Below are positions 56,235 through 64,000 of a stretch of DNA of 64,000 bases, one piece after another (within the stretch, counting starts at the first letter, position 1; the number at the start of each line of letters is the position of its first letter). The notes below the pieces were generated by a model that saw nothing but the letters and a program-made list of their open reading frames with translations, was not told where the DNA came from and made no database searches. Location of the stretch: positions 1,488,001 to 1,552,000 of the forward strand of contig CP048717.1 in NCBI GenBank assembly GCA_022641835.1, in the 5' to 3' direction. The translations under genes were made by a program, and so were the position numbers. The DNA is from Petasospora fabianii. Lineage: Eukaryota > Ascomycota > Saccharomycetes > Phaffomycetales > Wickerhamomycetaceae.

Positions 56235-59200
56235 TCAGGACAACAAGAAAACGTCGGCACCATCACTGATGGCCTTAGATAATCTTGTCTTCATCACCTC
56301 CAAGGAGGAGTAGTCTGGTAACTTCAAGTAGTTGGCACAGGTCATAACACTTGGCAAGTAATCGTCCGGTTTCAATCCATCCTCCTCATGTTTACGAACC
56401 ACTGTGAACTCTGGCTTTAAGTTCTTGAAGCCACCAATTGGCAAACGTGGAGAACCCGTCATGAACTTAAGGAAGGCACGGCGTTCTGTTGGATCAAACG
56501 ATGACATGATTCTGATCAAGTTTTGCACAGCTGGTGAGTCCAAATTATAGCCATGGTCAGCATGAAGTGAGCTCAGCAATGTCTCATAGCTCCAGTCCTC
56601 GTTGCTGTTACCAAAGAGTTCAACAAGTTCGGATGGAGTAAATACAAGCATCGAATAGTATGGGAACACCTCAGAGAATCCAACAACAAAGTTCTCCACT
56701 TGTTCTTTGATACCCTTACCTAAAGTGAAGTCCACAACTAGATCAACATATTGCTGGCAGTTAGTTGAGTCAACACAAATGTCAGAGCCGTTCTCAATCA
56801 GCTCAATATCATAACCTGGAAGCACAAATGTAAGTCCCAAATCAGCAACAAGAGCTGGATTTTGCTCAATATACAGTAATGAGGTGTACAAGTGGTTGTC
56901 AATGTGCTTCAATGTTTGAAGACCAACCTCACCGAACGATTCATCAATCTCTCTTGCACAAGCTTCAAAGAAAACAGGATTGAAATTGAAGTCCAAGATT
57001 CTACCATCAATCAAGGCACGAGCAATGAACTTACCCAAGTTCTTAAACAGACTCAACTTGTTGGAGGAGTTTGGATCAGATGGACCAATCGGAGCCGGGA
57101 ACAAGCCCTTTACACAGTAAACGTGCTTACCTGACTGTTCACCATCTGTTCTCCAAAGACCATACTTTCTCTCAACAAAAGCATAACAGACATTCGAGTA
57201 GAACTCCAAAGTTGGGCCAAGACCAGTACCAGCCTCATCGACAAACTCAACTTCCAAGATACTTGGATGAGCTCCCAGTTTCTCTAACACCTTGATTGAG
57301 CTCTTCAATAGATGTTGTCTTGAAACACGAACCTTGTGTTTTTGCTGTCTTCCAAGCGATACCACACCATTGTCATTCTGATTTCTTTCATTATCTTGGT
57401 TGGCCCTGGTGTTCCAGAGTTGAATCAGTCTTGAGTATCCGAAGGATGTAGACTGCAAGAAAAACAAACGAGTTTCCAATGGGAACAAGAACGGGAATTT
57501 TCTAGTGATATGAATGGACCAGTTAGGCAAGATACCAGAGGCAACGACCAAGGGCTCTTCCAACTGTCTGTTCAATTTAGCAGTCAGCTTGAAGTTCAAG
57601 AACAAGCTATCAGTACTTGTATCCTCACGGAAATCATAGAGGATCCTCAACAAGTGCAGGATCTTGATAGTGATCGGCTGTTCTAAAGCCTCCAAGGCGT
57701 CGTCAGAGAAATCTGGGTATCTCTCCTCAATCTCTAATGCTGGTTGGGCGCCTTCAACTTTACGACATTGGATCTCATGGATATCAAACCAAAATCTGTT
57801 GGTATCAAAGTTTGGATTTTTGGTCTGGCAATGCTTGTAAAGAGCACCGTAAATGGTTGTATCTTGTGGAATCACCTCACCATCCAGAAGGAACTCAACA
57901 TGCCAATTTCTCGAAGCTTGATCAACTGGACGGCGAGCACCAAATAGGAATGGAGTATCGAAGCGTCTTTTCAAAAAGATGCTGATATTGGTGAATGATG
58001 CAATGGCATGGACCAGAACAACTAGTGGTTGACGACTGTCAAAGAGTCTTGGGTATTCAAGTTCCTCCACATCAGAGGCATTTTCAGTGGTATCCTCCAT
58101 TGGTAAAAGCTTGAGTTTAAGTTGCTTCCCCAATGAGGCTGCTCTATTTTCACCAGTGTTAAGTCCACAGTTGACAATCTCAAATGATTCAGATCTTGTA
58201 AAGGACTCCTGAAGCTTCTTGACCAACGTCTCAAAGACATCGCCTTTGAACACCTGGGTGAAAGTAACTCTCGCCAGACTCGCGACTGAGCCAAATTTGG
58301 GATCATTAAAGAATGCTGATAACGTCTCAATGATACCGGAGCTAATAAGTTCGAAACTCGATATGACGTAGCTATCCTTCATCAATGCCATCTTGAAATT
58401 TCCCCAAAGTCTTGTCCAGTCGTCCTTGGTATACGACTCAACAATTTTGACATCAGCCAATTCACCACAGATTTCATCAAGCAATCTCAAATGCTCCAAC
58501 TTGGAATCTCCTGAGGCTTTCTTTGACAAGTAAAGTTGTTCAATCTGTGTGGCAAGCTTGGTAAGATGGTTTAGAAGACCATGCATATCCAAGTCTTGGA
58601 AGACGAACAGACCGTCAACGTACCTTTCTTGAGCGGAATCAATTTCGTCATCATCTTCATAGCCATAGTCGTCTTGGTTGGAGCCGTCAGATGAGTATCG
58701 ATCCTGATCTTGATCCATTTCTTGGTCGTTTGCTTCTTCCTCTTCTTCTTCTTCGTCCTCCTCCTCCTCATCAATTTGATGCGTCTGTGTCTGTTCTTGA
58801 TCCTCATCCAACATTTCTTCATCAGCATCAGAGTTCTCACCTTCATAATCTTCAGTTGAGGTGTCTTTTACACTAGGTTCATTCATACCTTCTTGTCTCA
58901 GGATCTCCAACAAGGAAGAAGTGTCAGCGAGCAAACCCTCTCTCTCAAACTCAGTTATGAAGGTATCTGGATTCTTCTCGAGCAAGCTCTGGGTGATTAT
59001 CAAAGAACCTAAGAGAGCCAGATATGGTTTGATATCCTTTTTCTCACTTCTGATGATACTCTTGTTTTGAATAACGATTGAAGCCAAGAGGTTGACGATG
59101 AGCAAGTGTTCAGTCAAGTCATTGATGTCATCAAGTGAGGACATAATTCTGACAAAGCAGAGTGTAACACGACGACGCACTTCGAATAGCACAGTTGATG

Positions 59201-60615
59201 AATAAATGTTAATCAACAATGGGAAGATTTCATTTACAAATGTCTTGTACTCTGCCTTGACCGATGTATAGTCTTTGACTAATTTGGTCTTGTAGGTTAA
59301 GATTGGAGTTTTCTCAGGTGGAAGTACGTAAATGATAAGGTCCAAGATTGAGGTAATCAAATCCTTTGGAGCAGCCATCAACGTCTCAATTGAAATGGTT
59401 GGCTCTGCTGATTTTTTGTATTTTGTCAATGCCGAAATAATAGATTCAGCAAGCTTATTGGATTTGATGATCTGTGAGCTCAAATTGCTGTTCTGTGCAC
59501 AGATTGAGAGGGAGCTGATGAGTTTTAAATTGGTTGAGAGTGAAGTGTCAGAGTTGGAGATGACTTGAATAATTTTGAGAAGAAGTTCTGAAGACACAAG
59601 GTTTTCCAATTGTGGCGTACTTTTGAAGTTCTTTATGATTCTTGATAGAGCAAGCCATGCACTTTCAAGCTCCTGAGGGTCTGTGAACTCAATGACGATT
59701 CTTTGTAATGCTGGTAGAACTTCATCCAAATTGCCAACTTCGGAGACTCTGATGTATTTGACAGAGTTTGCCACAATATTGATAGCTTTCCTTTGTGCAT
59801 GAATGGTGAAGAAGTCCAAGTATTGCAACACTGAACCTAAACAATGTTTTCTAAAGATTTGCGTTCCACATGTTCTTGAGATGAATTCCAATGTTTGTAA
59901 TGCCTGTTCAGCCAAGTCGATATAGCTAATTTCACAAAGTTTTGATTGGAGTGCCTCGATAGCACCGTAGTTTACAGCGGAATGGATATAGTCGAGGTTA
60001 ACCTCTAAGAAGTTGTAAAGACATCTGCATGCCACTAGTTGCAGTTCCAATTCTTCCTGAAACATGGGTTCATTAAGGATGGCAACTAGGGCTCTTGAGA
60101 GTTGACCAGCGGGGATATCACGTTCGGCAAGAATACCATTCATCATCAATAATCTTTCACTCAACTCATTCAAAGTTTCAAGTACTAAGTAAGGATCATC
60201 TCTACGAGATAATCCTTCAATGAGTCCTGAGATTCTTGATCCACCACCTCCAAACCCTCCAAAGAGACCCATTGCCTCTGGGAAGATACGAGCCATATTT
60301 TCAGCAAGAGATGTATTTGCTGAATGATTTCCTGAAGCGGATCCACCAGCGCGTGCGTTAGCCAATGCACGAAGTGCCCCAGCTAATGGATTAGCCTCTG
60401 TATCATCATCATCATCATCATCATCATCGTCGCCACTGTGCTCATCTTGGTCATAGTCATCATGTGCTTCATCTTCTTCACCCTCGTCCTCTTCCTGATT
60501 CTCAATTTGTTCTCTAGAACGACGTGTGTTGGAGAAACGTCTATACTGTGCACTTAACCTGGCGAGTGAGTCGTCATCGTCATCATCATCCTCCTCCTCA
60601 TCCTCATCCTCTTCC

Positions 60616-60647
<32 letters not shown>

Positions 60648-60809
60648 CTCATCATGATCATCGTGATTCTCGTCGTAGTTATAGTCATCACTACCACCAT
60701 GTAGTTCATTTTCTGGATCATTAACTAACTGCTGCTCATGGTGATCATCAGCGGCTATGTCCACAGGCGTGGCCTCCCTACGCTGTTTGCCCTTATTGGT
60801 TGGCGGCAT
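56235..60809 (-). CDS. UFD4: Ufd4, HECT-type ubiquitin ligase
   Basis: This 1524-residue protein has a strongly acidic N-terminal region (long Glu/Asp runs at about 45-150). An ARM-like repeat domain follows at about 190-480 (MARIFPEAMGLFGGFGGGGS, LVACRCLYNFLEVNLDYIHS), then a second acidic stretch near 660-715. A HECT domain lies at about 1150-1524 (LEVEFVDEAGTGLGPTLEFY, FLKFMTGSPRLPIGGFKNL) with catalytic Cys at 1491 in VMTCANYLKLPDYSS. It matches Ufd4 (human TRIP12), which extends chains on ubiquitin-fusion substrates and works with Ubr1 in degron pathways. ATG at 60809. Confidence 0.94.
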
Positions 60810-61519
60810 CGGAAACTGTGCGCGCGGTTGATCTCAAGGTTGTGCGTACCTGTCTGTAATGACACTACTCTCCTGTGGTCTTTATAATAGAGGAGACTCT
60901 CTGTGTTGTGATGTGGCGGCTAAAGGTTTAATGATATGAGGAGGAGGTTTGGATCCGCTTGTGATGCAATGATTGATTCCGTGGCGCGCGCGCGCTGGTT
61001 AGGAGCGACGGCCGGTGGCGATAGGTTCATTAACTTCAGGAGGGTCTTTGTTTAGGTGTAGGTGGATGTTTACTATATATGGTTTATTATATCGTTTGGA
61101 TGTATTTATATGGATTTAGTCAGCCTAAAAGTCTACCCGTGAACCCGACCTACTTAAAGCTCTGCTTATAGCGTTGTAAGACTTGTGATAACCCCCAGAG
61201 AAGGACAGTCTAATACAACTCAAGCCATAGATACTCTAAGTTTAAATCTGACTACATTATCAGTGCTATCTACTCAATGACCCACCATAAACAAATATAA
61301 ACACATGTATTCCTATAAATAATCACCAATAACTAAATATCAGAGTATAAACACAAGCACCTGGATAAGCTCCTATATCACGTGACCCATGGGGAGAACA
61401 GGTTACGCAGCCCTTGGCCTCATCGCAGAAAATTTTTGTCTTTAACTTAAGTCAAATCAATCTCTCTTTGTTACTCTGTGTGTAATACCTCTTGTCTATA
61501 ACAGAACAAACCCATTAAG
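60810..61519. promoter_or_regulatory. UFD4/MRT4 divergent promoter region
   Basis: This 710-bp region has a GCGCGCGCGC run at about 60984-60994. Its middle is AT-rich with repeated aaca/ataa words. A TCACGTGA-type box is near 61379, and PAC and RRPE motifs lie just before MRT4. No ORF was seen. Confidence 0.55.
61419..61438 (+). promoter_or_regulatory. PAC (CTCATCGC) and RRPE (GAAAATTTTTG) pair upstream of MRT4
   Basis: PAC is at 61419-61426 and the RRPE-like element at 61428-61438, essentially abutting, about 80-100 bp before the MRT4 ATG. These are the classic paired promoter elements of ribosome-biogenesis genes, read by Dot6/Tod6 and Stb3 in S. cerevisiae. Confidence 0.8.
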
Positions 61520-62236
61520 ATGCCAAGATCTAAACGTTCCAAACTCGTGACACTCGCCCAGACAGATAAGAAAGGTAGAGAGAACAAGGAGAGAATCTTT
61601 GATGAAGTACGTGAGGCTCTTGACACATATAGATATGCTTGGTTATTTTACCTTGATGATGTGAGAACTCCAGTTTTACAAGAGATTAGATCTGAATGGT
61701 CTGGATCTAAACTTATCATGGGTAAACGTCGTGTCTTGGAGAAGGCTCTTGGTGATACCGTTGAGCAGGAGTATAAGGAGAACTTACACAAATTTGCCAA
61801 GCTTGCAGATGGTGTTACCGGTTTACTTTTCACTAATGAAGATGTTGATACCGTTTCTGATTACTTTACAGCATATTCTAAGAAGGACTTTTGCAGAGCT
61901 AAACAGAAATCTCCAATTGATTTCACGATACCTGCCGGTATCATCTATTCCACAGGTGGTCAAATCTCTCAAGAGTTGGATGTTCCAATGCCACATAATT
62001 TGGAAGAGACAATGAGAAATAAGTTCAAAATCCCAACAAAGATTAAAGCTGGTAAGATCACTATTGAAGAACCATACCCTGTTTGTACTAAAGGTGAAAC
62101 TCTTGATGTTAGAAAAGCTCTTATCCTTAAACAATTTGGTATCGCTGCTGCTGAGTTCAAAGTTAAAGTGAAGGCTTACTTTGATTGTGAGACCTCTGAG
62201 ATTAAGAAGGTTAACTTGAACATTGACGAGGAGTAA
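61520..62236 (+). CDS. MRT4: Mrt4, 60S ribosome assembly factor (P0-like)
   Basis: This 238-residue protein has the L10/P0-type RNA-binding domain: MPRSKRSKLVTLAQTDKKGR, YAWLFYLDDVRTPVLQEIR, SKLIMGKRRVLEKALGD and GVTGLLFTNEDVD. An insertion domain follows (KSPIDFTIPAGIIYSTGGQI, IPTKIKAGKITIEEPYPVC) and then a short acidic end. There is no long P1/P2-binding tail, which separates Mrt4 from P0. Mrt4 holds the stalk site on pre-60S particles until Yvh1 lets P0 replace it. The length matches S. cerevisiae (236 aa). The promoter has PAC and RRPE. Confidence 0.95.
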   Translation: MPRSKRSKLVTLAQTDKKGRENKERIFDEVREALDTYRYAWLFYLDDVRTPVLQEIRSEWSGSKLIMGKRRVLEKALGDTVEQEYKENLHKFAKLADGVTGLLFTNEDVDTVSDYFTAYSKKDFCRAKQKSPIDFTIPAGIIYSTGGQISQELDVPMPHNLEETMRNKFKIPTKIKAGKITIEEPYPVCTKGETLDVRKALILKQFGIAAAEFKVKVKAYFDCETSEIKKVNLNIDEE

Positions 62237-62431
62237 ATTATCGTTGCATTATGACTAAAACTTTGGGTGACTTAGAGGAGAGACAGTAGCCAAGTTACAA
62301 AGCTGCTGAACACATTGTACACTACCAATCTTTATATGGGTAGATATCTACCCATGCATGCATGATTTTGTTTGTTTTCATTATAATTCGTGTCTTAATG
62401 ATCATTATTATACTTTCATCCATCTTTGTAG

Positions 62432-62884
62432 TCAACTGGCCTCTATGACACACCACTTGGATAGCTTCCTGTTAACATGAACACCATCCACCTTGTCCTT
62501 ATTATCACCTATAATCACTTTACAACTTTCATTAGTCTTACTCAATCTACTTAACGCTAAAGAAAGTCTTGGATTATTAGCTTGAGTACTCATTAACCCC
62601 CATATTGCAATTCTCTTAATCTCCTTCCCTACTTGTATATACCCATCCATAGCGATCTTTGTCACTATCACCATCAAAACACTCAGATCTGAAATATTAA
62701 CAACATCTACTAACTTAGAACTATGAAGATACTTTGGTGAAGATCTATGTGGGCAATTTGTTCTAGTTGGTTGAAGATGTTGTGATCCCGAAGCATCAAA
62801 TACTATGAGTAGTGTTTGATGTTGTGCTGTATACACAAGATGATCCACAAATGAGGTGAATGTGTGTCCAAGAGTTGCCTCCAT
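62432..62884 (-). CDS. unknown 150-aa protein, possible RecA-like fold
   Basis: This ORF of 150 residues starts at ATG 62884, with balanced composition. Alternating strands and helices are suggested: HQTLLIVFDASGS, KLVDVVNISDLSVLMVIVTKIAM, KEIKRIAIWGLMST, RLSLALSRL and SCKVIIGDNKDKVDG. This pattern loosely recalls small RecA-fold proteins without Walker motifs, such as Shu-complex or Elongator Elp6-type subunits, but there is no diagnostic sequence. It lies between MRT4 and SFT1. A 10-bp tandem repeat sits just upstream of its start. Confidence 0.55.
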   Translation of the reverse strand: MEATLGHTFTSFVDHLVYTAQHQTLLIVFDASGSQHLQPTRTNCPHRSSPKYLHSSKLVDVVNISDLSVLMVIVTKIAMDGYIQVGKEIKRIAIWGLMSTQANNPRLSLALSRLSKTNESCKVIIGDNKDKVDGVHVNRKLSKWCVIEAS

Positions 62885-62910
62885 TGTCTAAGCTGATGAA
62901 CTTGGTTATA

Positions 62911-62950
62911 TGATGTTATATGATGTTATATGATGTTATATGATGTTATA
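62911..62950 (+). repeat. four perfect 10-bp tandem repeats (tgatgttata)
   Basis: Four exact copies of tgatgttata lie head to tail, preceded by a partial copy, in the divergent promoter between the 150-aa gene and SFT1. A 10-bp period equals about one helical turn. Confidence 0.9.
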
Positions 62951-63092
62951 TATGTTGTATGTATATGTGTATGAGAAGGTCCCGCGAAAGCTGAGGGGAG
63001 ATCTAATGAATCCGTTTAAGGAAGGTTCTCTTACTCTTTCTCTTTTCAGTTATTAGGAGACTATAGACCTTACCCTATTAATCATTAAGAGA

Positions 63093-63377
63093 ATGTCCCG
63101 TTACGGTCAAGTGGAGAATGAGAATAATGCACAATTTGATCGTTTATCTTCAACATTGGCACAATTTAGAGCAGTGAATCAAGATATTCATAACATTGCC
63201 CGTGAGAGTACTTTAATTGATTCACTCTCAGAACAGATGAGTTCATTGTATGATGGTATAAGAAACTCTTCACAAGGACTTACAAGAAGTATGCAAAGTG
63301 GTCATGGTGTGTGGAGGTATGTTGGCTTAGCGCTATTAGCATTTGTTGTGCTTTACACTCTTTGGAAGTTTGTATGA
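63093..63377 (+). CDS. SFT1: Sft1, Golgi Qc-SNARE
   Basis: This 94-residue tail-anchored SNARE has an N-terminal SNARE helix (FDRLSSTLAQFRAVNQDIHN ... DSLSEQMSSLYDGIRNSS) and a C-terminal membrane anchor (WRYVGLALLAFVVLYTLWKFV). It aligns along its whole length with S. cerevisiae Sft1 (97 aa), including LTRS-QSG/AG-WR-VGLALL-F--LYTL-K. It works with Sed5, Gos1 and Ykt6 in intra-Golgi and endosome-to-Golgi fusion. The S. cerevisiae gene has an intron; none is needed here. ATG at 63093. Confidence 0.93.
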   Translation: MSRYGQVENENNAQFDRLSSTLAQFRAVNQDIHNIARESTLIDSLSEQMSSLYDGIRNSSQGLTRSMQSGHGVWRYVGLALLAFVVLYTLWKFV

Positions 63378-63523
63378 GGTGTTTGTTGTACTTGGTAACA
63401 TTTGGTTACATATGAACATGAAGACGAACGGTTATAGGGTGGTTTGCATTGGAAGTACAGTTGTTATAAATCAATGACTATTATGTTTACAGAAGTGTAC
63501 TTCGTACACTTTGTAGGTATATA

Positions 63524-64000
63524 TCAGTTACTAACATCTTTACCGAGACGGTAGTTACCAATGGCCTTACCCCATTGAACTTTAGATCTCGTCACTGGCA
63601 AAGGTCTTCTAAGGTTCTTGAACTGTGTTGTGTTTATATCAACTATGGTCTTTTGCAAAGACAACTGAAGCTTATCTTCAATCTTGGAAATAGCAGCAGC
63701 AATAGTGGATTCAATGTCTCCAGAGACTTCTTGTTTCGTTTTCAAACGAACATTACCATCCTCATAGTAGTGTACATCGATATCCACGGTTCCTGATATG
63801 AATTGACCTTGAATCTCATACTTAGAGGTCCATCTTGCATTCCAGAAATTGGCGGGGCTCTGCTTCTCCCCAATAATGACAATGTGTTCAGCATCTGGAG
63901 CCACAAGAAGAGCATACTGAGATGGGAATTTTTCCTCAAGATAGTCTTCAATTTGTGAATGAAGCGCAACACACTCTTGACTTGTTTCCAATTGCTCTAC
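63524..64000 (-). CDS. CAP1: Cap1, F-actin capping protein alpha subunit (partial, N-terminus outside)
   Basis: The frame is open to the window edge (reading VEQLETSQECVALH). The apparent start at 63991 is TTG and is not used, so about 158 C-terminal residues are present of an expected 260-280. Family signatures are PANFWNARWTSKYEIQG and VDIDVHYYEDGNVRLKT. A helix (AAAISKIEDKLQLSLQK) and the C-terminal LRRPLPVTRSKVQWGKAIGNYRL actin-binding tail follow. With Cap2 it caps actin filament barbed ends in cortical patches. Confidence 0.93.
   Translation of the reverse strand, partial: VEQLETSQECVALHSQIEDYLEEKFPSQYALLVAPDAEHIVIIGEKQSPANFWNARWTSKYEIQGQFISGTVDIDVHYYEDGNVRLKTKQEVSGDIESTIAAAISKIEDKLQLSLQKTIVDINTTQFKNLRRPLPVTRSKVQWGKAIGNYRLGKDVSN

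Overview
This window is nuclear chromosomal DNA from a budding yeast (Saccharomycotina). Genes are compact and mostly intronless. The three introns found are 53-67 bp with GT(A/G)(A/C)GT donors and TACTAAC-like branch points. Nearly every recognisable protein has a one-to-one Saccharomyces cerevisiae counterpart. CTG falls at hydrophobic leucine positions (for example in CUE2), so I see no sign of the CTG-Ser code. Proteins such as a PNGase A-like amidase and a DUF4246 protein, both absent from S. cerevisiae, suggest a lineage outside Saccharomycetaceae. A Phaffomycetales-type yeast is a guess.

Layout. 1-12 kb: the tail of an unidentified gene, a universal-stress-protein-like protein, an 85-aa membrane protein, SAC3 (mRNA export), VAC7 (vacuolar PI(3,5)P2 control) and MRP17 (mitoribosome, one intron). 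12.6-21 kb, all on the minus strand: FTH1-like iron permease, PNGase A-like amidase, tRNA-Thr(AGU), two tandem KRE2/KTR-type mannosyltransferase genes (the second lacks expected metal ligands) and a PMU1-like histidine phosphatase. 21-25.4 kb: a long non-coding gap, a 65-aa protein, an unknown 136-aa protein and an alpha/beta hydrolase. 25.9-37.9 kb: an arrestin-like protein, VTA1 and VPS28 (both ESCRT), RPN12 (proteasome), RTP1 (Pol II nuclear import), OPY1 (PH domains), SUI2 (eIF2 alpha) and MFM1/LPE10 (mitochondrial Mg2+).

37.95-42.1 kb is a gene-free stretch of about 4.2 kb, unusual in so dense a chromosome. It holds an undescribed degenerate tandem repeat family with conserved ordered blocks and hairpins (38.64-39.48 kb), a GC-rich segment (39.5-40.45 kb), palindromes and a 75-nt tRNA-like fold. 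Gene content then resumes: a DUF4246 protein, CUE2 (no-go decay nuclease), GNT1 (Golgi GlcNAc transferase), MIF2 (CENP-C), STE20 (PAK kinase), MRP4 (mitoribosome, 16-nt first exon), UFD4 (HECT E3), MRT4 (60S assembly), an unknown 150-aa protein, SFT1 (Golgi SNARE) and a partial CAP1 (actin capping).

A 13-bp motif, roughly RCAYCYRRACAYC and resembling Rap1 sites, recurs at least twelve times. Every copy is in intergenic DNA and nearly every one lies about 95-210 bp from a start codon, which suggests a general regulatory factor serving housekeeping genes here. Other regulatory signals that fit their genes are PAC+RRPE at MRT4, a Gcn4-type site at SUI2, and three CACGTG boxes at exact 11-bp spacing upstream of MRP17. 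Start codons were chosen as ATG only; several longer frames open with GTG or TTG and were shortened or joined to an upstream exon.
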